Below, one piece after another: positions 23,001 to 33,862 of a DNA stretch of 48,722 nucleotides; position 1 is the first letter of the stretch; every line of letters begins with the position of its first letter. The notes beneath the pieces are model-generated. The model did no database searches. It saw only the letters and a list, made by a program, of their open reading frames with translations, and was not told the origin of the DNA. The DNA comes from Lingula anatina. Lineage: Eukaryota > Brachiopoda > Lingulata > Lingulida > Lingulidae. The translations under genes and the position numbers were made by a program. Location: the NCBI RefSeq assembly GCF_001039355.2, contig NW_019773570.1:652139-700860 (forward strand), read 5' to 3'.

Positions 23001-24128
23001 TCTGACCAGTTTGAGGGTCCTTAGCAGTGACAAGGGCGCAACTAAAGTCATCCGGAGTCAGCTGGTCCATTATTTACTCAAAGAACCGGTAGATTGTCTA
23101 ATCCAACTGGCGGACGCCTTGGCCTACCTGCACAAGAATGGCTTCGTCTGTCTGGATTTGTCTATGGATACAGTTATGATTACCGTGAGTAGGGCCTATT
23201 TATAAAAAAGATATATCAAATTTGATCTTGTATTCTCTTTTCTCCTGTGATTTAGTTTGATTTTGTTGCTTTTTGATATAGAGCGCAAAAAGCATTACAA
23301 GGAACACATAAACAGTCGCGAACCTACATCCTTCCACAAGGTATGGTGTACATGGTGAAATTGAACGTAATGTGTAATGATATTCCAAAAGAAAGATATA
23401 GTTTTATGGTGGCATGGGGATATCGCCTAATATGTAAAAGAAATAACTATATATTTTTACACATACCTGTTTACAAATGTACCTGTTCACTTAGGGGAGT
23501 TGGTCGCAATAGTTCATGCACATAAACTTCACGGTGGCATCACAGAGTAATCCTGTTGTTTTCAACGTGACTGGCGTACTCTTTCCCCGTATTTTACTCA
23601 ACGTCAAGAGGAGGCGTGTTAGTCTGTTAATATGATTGCATTCAGCGAGGGTCCCCGAGGAGTAAGTGCTAATTCAATCTGAACGGTCCCTTATATTTTG
23701 TTTTGTAGGCTGGGAGGGAAAAAACCGTGAAGTTAGTGAACATTAGCAAGCCTGTCACGATGCCACCCCCAGATCCCAACTCCCCCATAGGGTCTATGGT
23801 TTATCTCCCCTACAGCGTCCTCGATGGCACCAAACCCTACGATGCAGATGCCAACATCTACGCCCTTGGGCTCATGATGTGGGAGATATGGCATAATGGA
23901 CACGTATACAAAATTCACAGAAATCTTGCAGTAAGAGTCTTCAGTGCCGGCATCAGGCAGGGCAACTTCCCCCCAGAGTTTGAAACTGGTAAAATGGACC
24001 CGACCTTGGAGGCATATTGGGAAAAGACCATGAGGGCTTGTCTCTCCGGGGAAATAGCCATGAAAGACTGCAGAGTTCGGATGCATGGAATAAAGGATTT
24101 ACTGAACCGAAAAGAAAGTGCTGTGTGA
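17039..24128 (+). CDS. Gene A: dynamin-like GTPase fused to a pseudokinase (DSTYK-like)
   Basis: Coding exons 17039-17221, 17656-17872, 18526-18824, 19051-19197, 21002-21330, 21549-22757, 22905-23184 and 23709-24128 join in frame across GT-AG introns to 1027 residues. An in-frame TAA at 17021-17023 supports the start. Order: helical N-terminus (1-61); GTPase with G1 GETSSGKS (134-141), G2-type T161 in SCTA, G3 DSPG (240-243) and G4 NRWD (312-315); charged coiled coil; hydrophobic hairpin (about 586-614, two apolar runs around SPIILPIG); second coiled coil; kinase fold from about 740. The kinase keeps the beta-3 Lys (K776) and a likely alpha-C Glu, but the glycine loop is degraded, HRD is CLD (877-879), DFG is NIS (899-901) and APE is LPY (921-923). 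Expected role: a membrane-associated GTPase with a regulatory or scaffolding pseudokinase (inference). Gene B is its paralogue. Exon prediction is by eye. Confidence 0.85.
17331..17560. mobile_element. Foldback element in intron 1 of gene A
   Basis: The left arm (about 17331-17412) and right arm (about 17477-17560) are imperfect reverse complements. Landmarks are atgaaagaagacc/ggtcttctttcat, aatccgc/gcggatt and cctccacacgcgcc against ctccacatgcgcc. The loop of about 65 bp has no coding potential. It resembles a short MITE. It is unrelated by eye to the foldback at 15413. Confidence 0.7.
17873..18525 (+). other. Intron 2 of gene A
   Basis: This phase-1 intron splits the first glycine codon of the P-loop (donor GCAG|GTAGG, acceptor TCTAG|GC). 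The same position and phase are used in gene B. The interior is AT-rich with no feature recognised. Confidence 0.75.
19730..20085 (-). pseudogene. 3' tail of a non-LTR retrotransposon (RTE/CR1-like) in intron 4
   Basis: Read on the minus strand, the segment gives ISNEDLLKQNNRRSVSKVIR followed by RRWKWFGQV, then after a frame change GHRKRGRPKTTRR and LARDRAQWGSL. This is the characteristic C-terminal tail (RRWrWiGHV, kRkRGRPkttW, ApDRxxWrxl) of many invertebrate non-LTR retrotransposon ORFs. Frameshifts show it is dead. It lies antisense to gene A. Confidence 0.75.
20100..20665 (+). pseudogene. Tc1/mariner transposase relic in intron 4 of gene A
   Basis: Frame-broken pieces read QRTVVRFFSEDSDKIFF near 20165-20220 (FSDES-type) and ILQWPIGQIDNPAFSPCSNP then IEH near 20510-20580 (WPaxSPDLNPIEHxWD-type), followed by a stop and a DALDCAVRRK segment. 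Terminal repeats were not found, so the element is truncated. It is not close in sequence to the Tc1-like element at 10253. Confidence 0.6.
22758..22904 (+). other. Short intron 6 of gene A, open in frame for 40 codons
   Basis: Donor ATGAG|GTGTGT and acceptor TTTTCCAG|AAAAATG. If unspliced, the reading frame runs on to 22878 and adds a hydrophobic C-terminus (about 35 residues rich in L, F, I and A) in place of most of the kinase domain. Splicing restores the kinase frame, and gene B has an intron of the same phase at this point. Confidence 0.7.
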
Positions 24129-24943
24129 TGGTGTTAATTGTTATCCAACATGTTAACAAATGCCTTTTATGGAACGGCAGAACAAGTTACCACATTTTCA
24201 TTAATGGGGCACGTATTTAATATGGAGTACTTTGATCTTTAAATATGATATTCATTAAATGGAGTATGCAATGTAGCTGTTGATTTAATTTCCTAGATTT
24301 TGTACAGGGTAATCACATATTCATACAAAGACCATGTACCTGTCTAATGATGATTCATCTTTATATTTGCATTTATCTATGTTGTGTGTGTGTGTGTGTG
24401 TGTGTGTGTATTATAAACCAATTCTTAAGATTTGCTTTTTCAGCGGCAATTCCTTTAGTCCATTAACTTGTACACCACTATTTTCACATAATAACTTTCG
24501 TATTTTCATTGAATTTTCTTTGGAAACACATACATGTATATAATGTATTTTATCTAGAAAAGCTCTAACTGTTAGAAACCTACGCTAGCTTGTGTACAGT
24601 GATGGCATTTGGTTTTGTATGGGGATAAACAGGCAACTTTAAGACTTACTGTTTAAATTTTATATATGATTAGCATACATCCTAACCTTATATAAATCGC
24701 AATATTGAACAGTGATGTAATGTTTTGTTGGTGTAGGGGAAATGTTTTTTTAAAATTTCATTAACTCAAGAAAATATTCACTGCAGCGTAAAACATCCCA
24801 CCATTAACTAAGAAGTGAAAGTAAACTGAAGGGAAAGTTAAAATATAAAGTTTTTGAAAACCAGAGAACTTTGATGCATCGTGGTATGGGAATGTGACAT
24901 GATAAGAAGCCTTATAATTGTAAATTAAGACTGCACGAATAAA
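24129..24943 (+). other. 3' UTR region of gene A with polyadenylation signal
   Basis: After the TGA (24126-24128) the first clear AATAAA is at 24938-24943. The stretch includes a GT microsatellite at about 24381-24410. No other coding features. An earlier non-canonical signal (for example around 24240 or 24626) cannot be excluded. Confidence 0.45.
24381..24410. repeat. GT dinucleotide microsatellite
   Basis: About 14 uninterrupted tg units. Confidence 0.9.
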
Positions 24944-25429
24944 CATTTGGGCAACAAAATAGTAAACGTTCTTTCTTTCTAATACAACGTGGAAAATTAA
25001 CATTACTATACTTAGTTGCTAGAATCATTTGGGTGTGTATGTGTGAGGGGGTGTCAGGAACAACCGCCGTGCAGGGAGGCCAAATCGGTGTCTACGGTGT
25101 CTGGGTATCACGGTCTCTTTCCGCTACGTAGGAGGGCTCGTTGTCTACGATTTAATATATAGTAGGTCGGTGGGGGAGGATTAACTGGCCTTGGGTGACT
25201 CGTTTTGCTGGGGGGGGGGGTGCTAAGTTTGATTTAATACAATCGAAAAACGACTCTGTCACTGAGAAGCTAGTGTCGTTTTTGACGAAGTGTTCTTTGT
25301 GTGTTTGAGGGGGGTGAGGGGATGAGGAGAGGTGAGGGGGTGACCTCCGATGCAAGACTTCTGTCTGGAGAAAAAATTAGTTTAATTAAATTTTTCATAA
25401 AACGATTCTTTAAAAAATTCTGTTTAACG

Positions 25430-25430
<1 letters not shown>

Positions 25431-25479
<49 letters not shown>
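25431..25479. repeat. Poly-A tract of about 49 bases
   Basis: Uninterrupted A run after tttaacg. It may be the tail of an unrecognised plus-strand retroelement; the preceding 400 bp (G-rich, with ggggggggg near 25210) has no recognised motif. Open frames of K or F across it are artefacts. Confidence 0.85.
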
Positions 25480-25480
<1 letters not shown>

Positions 25481-25834
25481 AATCCGCTCTACCATTAACC
25501 AGTGTCGGTTTTCGATAAAGGAACCTGGCACCCAGAAATTCATTTAGTTTTTTCAAAACAATTTGTAACGGTTCTGATGCTCAGAAACCAGAATCAGAAG
25601 TGGACGGAGTGAGGTGCGACCGACAATAGGCGTTAATCTCCACAAAATAAAAGAAAACCCAGTACCAACGGCGCATTTAACTTCTTTAGTGGTTCCTATA
25701 GCCAGTATTGCTCAAGGATAGCGAAATTAGGGCAACTAGTGACAGGGCAACAATTTATCGTTTAAACACTGTGAACTGAGCGGTGCGTGAAAAAAACCCT
25801 ATGGCGCGTTACTATCTTCGATTTAAACAAAGTA

Positions 25835-25837
25835 AAA

Positions 25838-25868
<31 letters not shown>

Positions 25869-25870
25869 AA
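25835..25870. repeat. AAAT tetranucleotide microsatellite
   Basis: About eight aaat units with no interruption. Confidence 0.9.
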
Positions 25871-28442
25871 GGGCATGCTATCTGTTAAACGTCGCCACTG
25901 TTGAAGAACGAAGTTGTCTAGACTACAATTCTGTGCCGACAGTATGGTTTACATGTTTTTATTATCTGGAATTAGGGTTATGAGTCCCTAATAACAGATT
26001 TCATTAAAAAAGGCATTGTTTTTCTTTATCAACGATAAAATCTCAACTAAGACTTCTATGAAATATCGCTGGCAGGGTTTGCAGTACTAAATAGTGTCAT
26101 TAAATCAGCGTTAAAACGGTGATCGTGGGTGCTCAGGTAAAAGTTAATTTTGAGAAACCAATTTTTCAATTTTACCCAAAAATCGCGAATATTACGTCAC
26201 CTGCAAGATGACATATGCGTAAATGTCATTTTATTTAGTCACTGGACACCGAAAATTCATTCATTACCCAAAAGAATGTATGTAAGGCAGTAAATAATGA
26301 GTTTTGGGCAAAGGGGGACGATATCCTTAAAATCACATATCCTTAATATCGCTTTGCGATCGGGCTGTCTACTAAGTCTGACTTGAGAAATCGATTATTA
26401 GCGTGTTGTAAGTAACAAAGCAGGCCGATTTTAGTGACTATTTCCTTATTTTTCGACAAATGTTCTTATAAAATATGTCACATTGACGTATAGATATCAC
26501 TGAGTTTTCTAATGACCGACCATTCTTACTTTTGGGTTGCAGGTCCGCTACATGGTTAATGGAGTCTAATACATGTTTCAGTAAATTATTCACTTGAGAG
26601 CCATTATCAATTTTAAACCTAACAGTGCTTCTACAAGGCAAAAGTGCTTGATTCAGGTCCTACATGTTGGATGTGTATACTAGTGTACTGTCTAAAATAA
26701 ATCGCGAATCTGAATCTGAATCGGGCTGACCTGGCAAAGCACTCTGTGGCATCTATTTCTGCAGCACGCATTTCAGAAACAACTTAAGAAGTTCTTCTTC
26801 AAATTGAAGTAAATACATAAGAAATTAATTAAAGGAATTGAAGATTAAAGAGGGAAGTTTACTCTGTATTATCGTTGAAAGATGAGGTAATTTGCCTGGA
26901 GACTGGCCTTACAAATAAGAATATATACTCTATTGTTGTAAAATTATGTAAGGCGGTTCTCCAATGATATCAGCTGTTATTATGGTCGAAAAAAAATTCG
27001 TTGGCAAGTCAAATTTTCATAACACTATTGACATGTGTCCATGTACTCTGCACGATGCTATATCATGACTTCTTAAAACTGTGCCATCAAGGGAAAAGAA
27101 CAGAACCTGTGTGCCTGAGTCGTTTTCATTATTTAGTCACTCTAAAATAATAATTTGCTGCACAGGTATCTTAAAAAGTTGCTGCCCCTGGCTTGATGAA
27201 TGAACAGAAGTTGCTTTATCAGTATACCGAGGAATGAACTGATAATGATCTGCACTCTCCGGCTCATTGGCTTTCATTTCATTAAATCAACAGTGCAATG
27301 TCGGAATCGTTTAAAAAAAACGACCTTGTTTCAGGTTGCCAGGCTCTTAAAAAACGACACTAATTTTTGGTTGCCAGAATAGTTTTTTCAAAACACGGCA
27401 CTGATTTCTAACCCTCAGAATCGTTTTTGATATATTCAATGGTGTTATGAAAATTACATTGTATACTCAAAACAGCAAAGGGAGATCCCAGGTTCCCGGC
27501 CTAGTGTAGACGACCTTGGAGTGCCCCTCTCTCCCACCCATAAACGATTCTAGTACCTGTCATAGTGCGATTTTTATAATCAATATTTTACCTCTCTGTT
27601 AGCATACAAAGACGGTAAATTTAACGGTAAGTGGCAAGTCAGTAGAATAAGAAGCCTGTGCTGTGTTACCGCAGAAACGAATCCAGAGCTCTTAATGCGT
27701 AGTCAGTAGAATATGATGATAGCATAATCGATGCAATGGGCTGTACCTGTCTTCTCTGCAATCGATCAGACATTTCTCTCTTTCCTTTCGTAAGAACGTG
27801 AGGTAACTTCACGCAAATGTCCTATAACATAATTGCTTTGGTATTTTCACCGATGCTGGTAGTGATTGCAGTAAGCAATGGAGAAGAAATGCCAAAGACA
27901 AAACCACGCTTGGTTTCCGTATGCGTACCATCCTAAACACTATGTATGTTAATTTTATCATGGGACGAAGCTTGTTCCAAATGTAACCGAGTTACCGATC
28001 ATTTAAAATCTGACATTGTCTGTATAAATTGCTTTAAAAGTAGACTTAATCAGTTAACTTTAAACAGGAACACCACCTGACCCAGCTGAGAAAGCGGAAC
28101 TTTTCCCTGGCTTCCCTGACCTGCTTATCCATAATAAATTTTTTCTTCTTTTGCCAAGTTCTGGTAGCTGCGAAAACATCCAAATAATAGTTAAAGTAAA
28201 GGGAATATTTAATCCAATACACTACGTTTCGACCTTCTTAAAAGACCCCCAGGTGATCCAGTATCAGCTTCATTTTTACTTTATTTAAGTTAAAATACAA
28301 CTTCATGAATCGTAACATTCATTTTGATATTAAAACAGATTGGCATTGCTTTGCATTGCAAGTTCTCAACTCTGAAAGCCTAGAGGCTTTGTGAAGAGAA
28401 AAGCTTCTGGGCATCAATAGGTAAAATTAAGTGTATTTAAAA
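25871..28442. other. Intergenic stretch without recognisable gene
   Basis: Only short open frames without domains. The local gaatctgaatctgaatc motif near 26705 is a short tandem hexamer. No transposon ends recognised. Confidence 0.45.
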
Positions 28443-28741
28443 GTTTCAAGACGAGTCTTTTTTTTTCATTGCATATCTCAACAAAAAATACAAAATTGAT
28501 AAACAACTAAATAAAAATCACTCTCACTCACTCTCTCAGTTACTCACTCACAAAGAGACACTCAGTCATTTGCAATATATATATATAGGTATTGCATCAT
28601 TTAAAATATTTGTCAACAACGATATATAATCTAATAGTAAAATACTTGATAATAACTAATTAATACTATGATCTAATTCAGATAAAAACTAATATGTGTT
28701 TTACTATCAAATATCGGCAGGGGAACATACGACAGAAGATA

Positions 28742-29966
28742 TCATTCCAGGAAGAGAGGCTGCAGCTTTTTCCATTTTTCATTAAATTTATCTATTGTCA
28801 TGTTTCTTAGACTTATATTTCTCTCTGCGATGTAGGCCTGTCTCCATTCTATTTTAATATTTTCTATGTTCGGGGTAATGTTTTTCATTTTAAATTTATA
28901 TATAATAAATTTTGTTATGATCAGCAAACTGTTGAGCGCATTGCACTTCAAATTTGGAATTCCTAGAATTATATCAGATGCTGTTAATTGTAATACTTGT
29001 CCAGTCTTTAAGTGGATCCAGTCTTGTATTTGTGCCCAAAGGGGAGCAATTACTTTGCACTCAATAAATAAGTGTTGAAGAGTTTCAGGGTGTTCGTTAC
29101 AGAAGGAGCAGGTCTCTGTGTCTTTTATCCCAATTTTTCGTAAAAAATTATTTGTAGCTAAAATTCTTTTTGATACTCTAAATTGAAACCAGCGCAGTTT
29201 AGTATCTAAAGTACATTGGAAAGGAATGTTATTCAAGATTTTCCACTCTTCAGCTGTGAGAGGTTCTTTAGAAAAGAGTTCCCATTTTGACATTGCATTA
29301 GTCTTTTTCATTTCGTTTGAGTTCAAAATATTGTAAAAAGGTTTCCCTCCTTTTGTAAATTTAAGTAACCATTTAAGTTGGGTTGAAATTATAGGGAGCT
29401 CAATTTTTCGTGTAAATTATCTATATTCATTTGTTTTTGAATTTTTTTTACTGCGCATAGTATACTTTGAATGTAACATAGTTTATTATATTCCCGTGCC
29501 TTTCCTTGACCTCTTCGTATGTGAGGTAATTTCCCTCTGTATCGATCAAGTCATTTACGTTTCTTATACCTATTTTATTACAGGTTCTTATAAGAATAGG
29601 ATTGTTTTTTATCAGTATTTTATCATTTAGCCATAAACATTCTTTTTAAAATTTTTCTTTTGTATCAATCTTTTTATTGTTTAACAGTCTGCACCATGCA
29701 TCAATGACCTGATTCCAAAAAGCATTTTTTGATCCGTTCTTAATTGTTTGCATTTCAGATATTCCCATTTCAGACCAGTGTACACCCTTACTTTCAGGGA
29801 TCAGACTAAGGAAAAAGAAAGACCATTTTGAGTTTTTGTGCATGATTCTCCTGAGCCATGAAATTTTCATTCTACCAGAATTGACATACCATTCATACAA
29901 CTCACTTAAAACATGCAATCCTACACATACAAGAGCCCACGCACACCACGAATATGTAAACCACAT
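28742..29966 (-). pseudogene. LINE ORF2 C-terminal region (L1/Tx1-like)
   Basis: The minus-strand frame 29966-29646 reads as the connection region after the RT palm (SKWSFFFLSLIPESKG, then NAFWNQVIDAW). An in-frame TAA follows, then ECLWLNDKILIKNNPI and a GIRNVNDLID / LTYEEVKE block, typical of Tx1-type ORF2. After a frame change, 29326-28742 holds RWFQFRVSKRILATN and the zinc-finger CxxC-type motif CSFCNEHPETLQHLFIEC. Endonuclease and catalytic RT motifs are missing. At least one stop and one frameshift make it non-functional. Confidence 0.85.
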
Positions 29967-30516
29967 AAGTGAAATTATTTAACTGACAGATGTTCAAATA
30001 TGCAGTATGTTCACATTATTCATTATAGAATATATAAATCTACACAGATCCTACATGAAAGTGAATAATACAAATGAAATACTTTTTTCAGTAAAATCAA
30101 TGCCATTTAAGCTGATTGTAACCTAAGAGAAATCTTGTTTGTAAAATTTATAACACAGCTTGACTCACCTCGTCTCAGTAGTGTGAATGAAGAGTTAAAC
30201 TGTACATACCACTGAACACTTTCTCCTGAGTCGAGGAATCTTAGTAAAGAAGACTGAATATATACCTAAAAACATTAATAATAGAAGTAAGTTAGACAGA
30301 TGATAATAATAATTCTAAACATATGTCTATATGCAGTCACATTCATGATAATCGGGCTAGGCAGTTTGCTTGTGAGTTATTGTTCACATTTTTTAATTGG
30401 TCCTTTAAGTTTTCCTTAGTTTAAGTTTTTCGTCCAAGTTATCACAAATGTCAATTTTCATCCTGCGACCATTTCCATTTTTCAGTTGACAGAAAATGTT
30501 ACAATTAAAAAACCAG

Positions 30517-32095
30517 GCCCCGTATGCATAAACAATCCTTATCTTAAGTGAAAAATTCTCCTTAACTTCATAAGCTGAGGAAACCCCTTAAGTGGTATGC
30601 ACAAAGTACCTTAAGAATTTCCTAAGCCAAGAATTTTCTCAACTCTGTAGGATTACTCTTATGTGTTGAGCTATGTTTAGCCTGTGCATTGACCAATAGA
30701 ATTACCTGTTACAATAGCTCACACTGGGGAATTCCTGGGGAATCCATGTTTGAAGGAATCCTTTACTTGGATATGATAGGCCTATCAGTTATTATTATTA
30801 GAAGAATTGAGATATGTGTAGGCCAAGAAGTTGTAACTTCTTGTGTAGGCCTAGTATTCTTCAGACTCTGACAGAAAAAGAGGCATGTCATCCAATCCCC
30901 AGACAAAACACTAATAATAATAATCCAGTGACATAATTACATTTTAATCAAAATGTTTTATCTCTATTGGCTAACACATGTGCACCCATCCCCCTATCGG
31001 CGATAGTTCTGTAAAAAGGCCCCATAAAAAATATCAGTTTACCATCATTGTTACCTACAAGAAGTGATTCAGTAGGGCGTATTTTTTGCTCATACAAAAA
31101 CACATTGAATTTAACCAACGATGCCCTCCGGACCGTCATTACATACACTAAAACATGGAACGTGCCATGAGCAAAGGTAATAGTAACATAAATTGCAGTG
31201 AGAGGCACTCTTAGTACAGGGAGAGTCTGTTTTTGTGCATGAGGTGCACATTTGATGGGGAAAATTTACATAATAATTTTTTATGTGAGCAGAAAAAGTA
31301 ATGCGACCGGGGATTATAAAGTAACATTTTTTCATGGGCCCTAAAAAAGAAATAAGCCCTAGCTTATACTTACTTCATGACTATAGCTATTTACATGTCA
31401 TCGACTTACATATTATAGTGTTATCTGTGAAGAAAAATTGTGGCATGTAATTCATAATATTAATATTAATTTTAATTATTAATTTCACTATTGACCCCAC
31501 GTATGCACATATTAAATACCTATGTTAATTGTATAAGCATTAATGTGTGAGATTCCGTGTTATAGGTGGTTTTCGAGGATTTCATAAGCAACATGTCATA
31601 AAAAGTGCCCACTCAGAATTTTTCACTTTAGATATTCCTTAACAGAACGACAAATTACAAATGTAACTGCCAGAAGATCCGTAATGAAAAGTATCCCCTC
31701 TCTATCAAAACAAAAGTGCTGGTAAATCTCATGATCTGGGTAAAAATCCAAAGGACTTTTGCGGTCCCGAAATATTCTTGGTCTTGCGACTGCCCTTTCC
31801 AGTTCATCCACTTCTTCACGATAAACAGCAATAATAAGAGCCATAGAGAAATAATGTCGCTGCACAGCTTTGACTAGCACAAATGAATGCCACTGTGTTG
31901 TACAGTCACTGAATCTAAGGACAAAATTTCCACTTAAGAGACCCAATGAGGTACCTTAAAGTTAAGGAGATATTTGGGGAAATTCTCATCTTAAGATGCT
32001 TTGTGCATACTACTAATGTTGAGGATGATCACTTTAGGAAATTCTTAGGGAAATTATTAAAAAAATACACTTAAGAAGTTTTGTGCATACGGGGC
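30517..32095 (-). mobile_element. Harbinger-like DNA transposon (1579 bp) with CAG target duplication, inside LINE ORF1
   Basis: The termini are inverted repeats starting GCCCCGTATGCA, with CAG at 30514-30516 and again at 32096-32098. Each end also has inner sub-repeats of the same type (gtatgcacaaag with cttaag nearby). The ORF1 frame is continuous across the join if the element and one CAG are removed, which fixes the boundaries. A 3-bp duplication and the transposase trace point to PIF/Harbinger, although the usual target is TWA. The length is about half that of an autonomous element. Confidence 0.8.
31623..31946 (-). pseudogene. Harbinger-type transposase N-terminal fragment
   Basis: The minus-strand frame of 107 residues contains RPRIFRDRKSPLDFYPDHEI then YQHFCFDREGILFITDLL. 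This fits the conserved N-terminal pattern of HARBI1-like DDE transposases (an R-x-F-R-D-R-x-x-P-L-D start followed by an F-R-F-x-K/R-x-x-I/V-x-x-L helix). The catalytic DDE region is not visible downstream on this strand, so the copy is truncated. Confidence 0.6.
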
Positions 32096-32835
32096 CAGGC
32101 ACTTTCTACCTCCTCATACTGTTTGAGCTTGTTTAGGAGAGTCAAGTTTTTCAAGGTTATATCGTCAAACATGCGCACACCAGACTGTAGTTCTTTCTTT
32201 TTCCTCATGATTGTTTTTTTAACCTCAGTGTTTTTTAGTTTTACGATCAGTGGTTTCACCTGCCCCTGTTTTCCTGGTATACGGTGGATCGCTGTGATGT
32301 CCGTGGTAGGGATTTCAAGCTTCAACTCCTTTTTTAGCAAGTTGGTAAAGTTGGCTTTTCGTCCTTCTGTTCTGGAAAATTGATCACCCGTATGTTTGTT
32401 TTTCTGGAGTATTGTTCATTATGATTACTAAGGCGAACGGCTTCTTTCGTAGAGTATTCATTTTGTTTTAGTCTTTCATTTAGATCTTTCGTCTCCCTAT
32501 CTTTACCTCTTAGAACCTCTTTCAAATTATTGTTTTCCATCATGAGGCTATCAACCTGCTCTTGTATATTTTCAGAGCGGTTTTCAGTCTCTACTTTCAG
32601 TTCCTCAACTTTTTGTTGAAACTTTGCTTCTAAATCAGACAACATGTGCTTTATTTCTGCTTGGAAGTTCTGAAGAAGTTTGTTTATAACACTAGAGACT
32701 GTTTCTTCCAGATCATTTTTTTTAATGGTTTCCTGAATTTCACTTTTTATTTCAGATAGTTCATTCATTAGTAATTGTATTTCATCAGAGCTTGAGTTGG
32801 CCACCTCGGAATGTGGTCTTTTTGGCTTCCCACCT

Positions 32836-33358
32836 CAGGCCTAACCAACTACCAGACTCGGCACCTAAGGATCCTGAATTAACCGGTATATCGGACCACA
32901 CTACCCGTTTTCAAGGTGTGTGTCAGATCGCATTTCGGAGTATCAGTCAGAACACCGACAGGATGAGCCTATGATTGGATAGTAAACGATTGTCGTATTA
33001 AATCGCTATATGATTTTAAAACCGGGTGCATAAATTTGAAAGCCACCTAGATGAAACTTAGACTGCCACATTAATCTAATACAATGCAAAAAAGCCCTAT
33101 CAAAAGTAATTAAAACATTCAAACCGAATGTCGTAAAGCCTCCATAGATACAATGAAATAGAGTACTCCAAAGTAAGAGCACAGTTTAAGGTTGTTCAGC
33201 CGAGCGTGGATGAGCCCGCAGTCGTCCTACAAAATTTGTTGTGGGGTATGAGTCTCCGAAATGCGATCTGACATACACCTTGAAAACGGGTAGTGTGGTT
33301 CGATATACCGGTTTATTCAGGATCATTAGGTGCCGAGTCTGGTAGTTGGTTAGGCCTG
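32836..33358. mobile_element. 523-bp inverted-repeat element with 5-bp CACCT duplication
   Basis: The arms 32836-32950 and about 33244-33358 are near-perfect reverse complements starting CAGGCCTAACCAACTACCAG. CACCT flanks both sides (32831-32835 and 33359-33363). The centre (about 32973-33160) is shared, in direct orientation, with 36862-37063. No coding capacity. The family is unknown; 5-bp duplications occur in several DNA transposon superfamilies. It lies just upstream of the LINE ORF1 start. Confidence 0.8.
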
Positions 33359-33650
33359 CACCTGTTGTGTGTGATTTATTGTTTGCTTTCTCACTGTCAC
33401 GTGTGATGAACCTGGACATTGTTCTATTATCTGCTTTACTATGCTTATGCCATAGTCTTCTCACACAATGCAATGGTACCCTTATAACTTTGATTGGTTA
33501 ATTACGACACTCTTGTTTTGTGGATGTCTGTTCTAACCAGGTGTTTATAGCCAAAGGATGGATGGTAACTGAGTAGACCTGAGTACTGTTCACTTCTCAC
33601 TGAGTCTCCAATATGCTTATGTCCAGCTTTCAGTTTTAACAAAGATAGTC

Positions 33651-33672
33651 AAAAAAAAAAAAAAAAAAAAAA
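33651..33672. repeat. Poly-A tract of 22 bases
   Basis: A run in plus orientation inside the 5' part of the minus-strand LINE. It could be the tail of a small plus-strand retroposon inserted there, but no body was recognised. Confidence 0.8.
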
Positions 33673-33862
33673 ACATATTTGCCAACTTTGGAGTCTCAAA
33701 TTTTTAGCAGCTCTGTTTTCTTTCAACATTCATGAACATCACTGCCGATTTTTAGGATCTCTGGATCTACATATCACATGAAATTTGTCGCAAAGTAGAG
33801 AGCCACTTTGCTTTTGAACTTCCCTCTTTGATAGCGACCTTGACCCGTTTCAAGACGAGTCT

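Larger units (their letters stand above)
30405..32804 (-). pseudogene. LINE ORF1 (coiled coil plus RNA-binding domain), split by a Harbinger-like element
   Basis: Starts at the ATG at 32802-32804. The first 110 or so residues are a coiled coil rich in E, K and L. YSRKTNIRVINFPE marks the start of the RRM-like domain. A 1-base frameshift near 32340-32360 moves into the frame 32340-32099, with ITAIHRIPGK and KPLIVKLKN (the AHRxG..RPIIVKF type). The reading stops at the transposon (30517-32095) and resumes after 30514 with a WFFN-type segment and DNLDEKLKL, ending at TAA 30405-30407. Without the insertion and frameshift this would be a typical L1-type ORF1 protein. Confidence 0.85.
28443..33862 (-). 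mobile_element. L1/Tx1-like LINE with 16-bp target-site duplication, carrying nested insertions
   Basis: The sequence gtttcaagacgagtct occurs at 28443-28458 and again, exactly, at 33847-33862. Directly inside the left copy is a T run (minus-strand poly-A), then the ORF2 end (minus strand). ORF1 lies at 32804-30405. The element body of about 5.39 kb includes a 1579-bp Harbinger-like insertion and a 523-bp inverted-repeat insertion, so the LINE itself is about 3.3 kb. The space between the ORF1 end and the ORF2 C-terminal part is only about 440 bp, so the endonuclease and most of the RT are deleted. A 22-base A run at 33651-33672 interrupts the 5' part. Confidence 0.75.

Noticed and set aside
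23733-24086. 117-codon minus-strand open frame
   Set aside because: Shadow of gene A exon 8, whose plus-strand frame has clear kinase-fold similarity.
25270-25498. Open frames rich in K (plus) and F (minus)
   Set aside because: Artefacts of the poly-A tract at 25431-25479.
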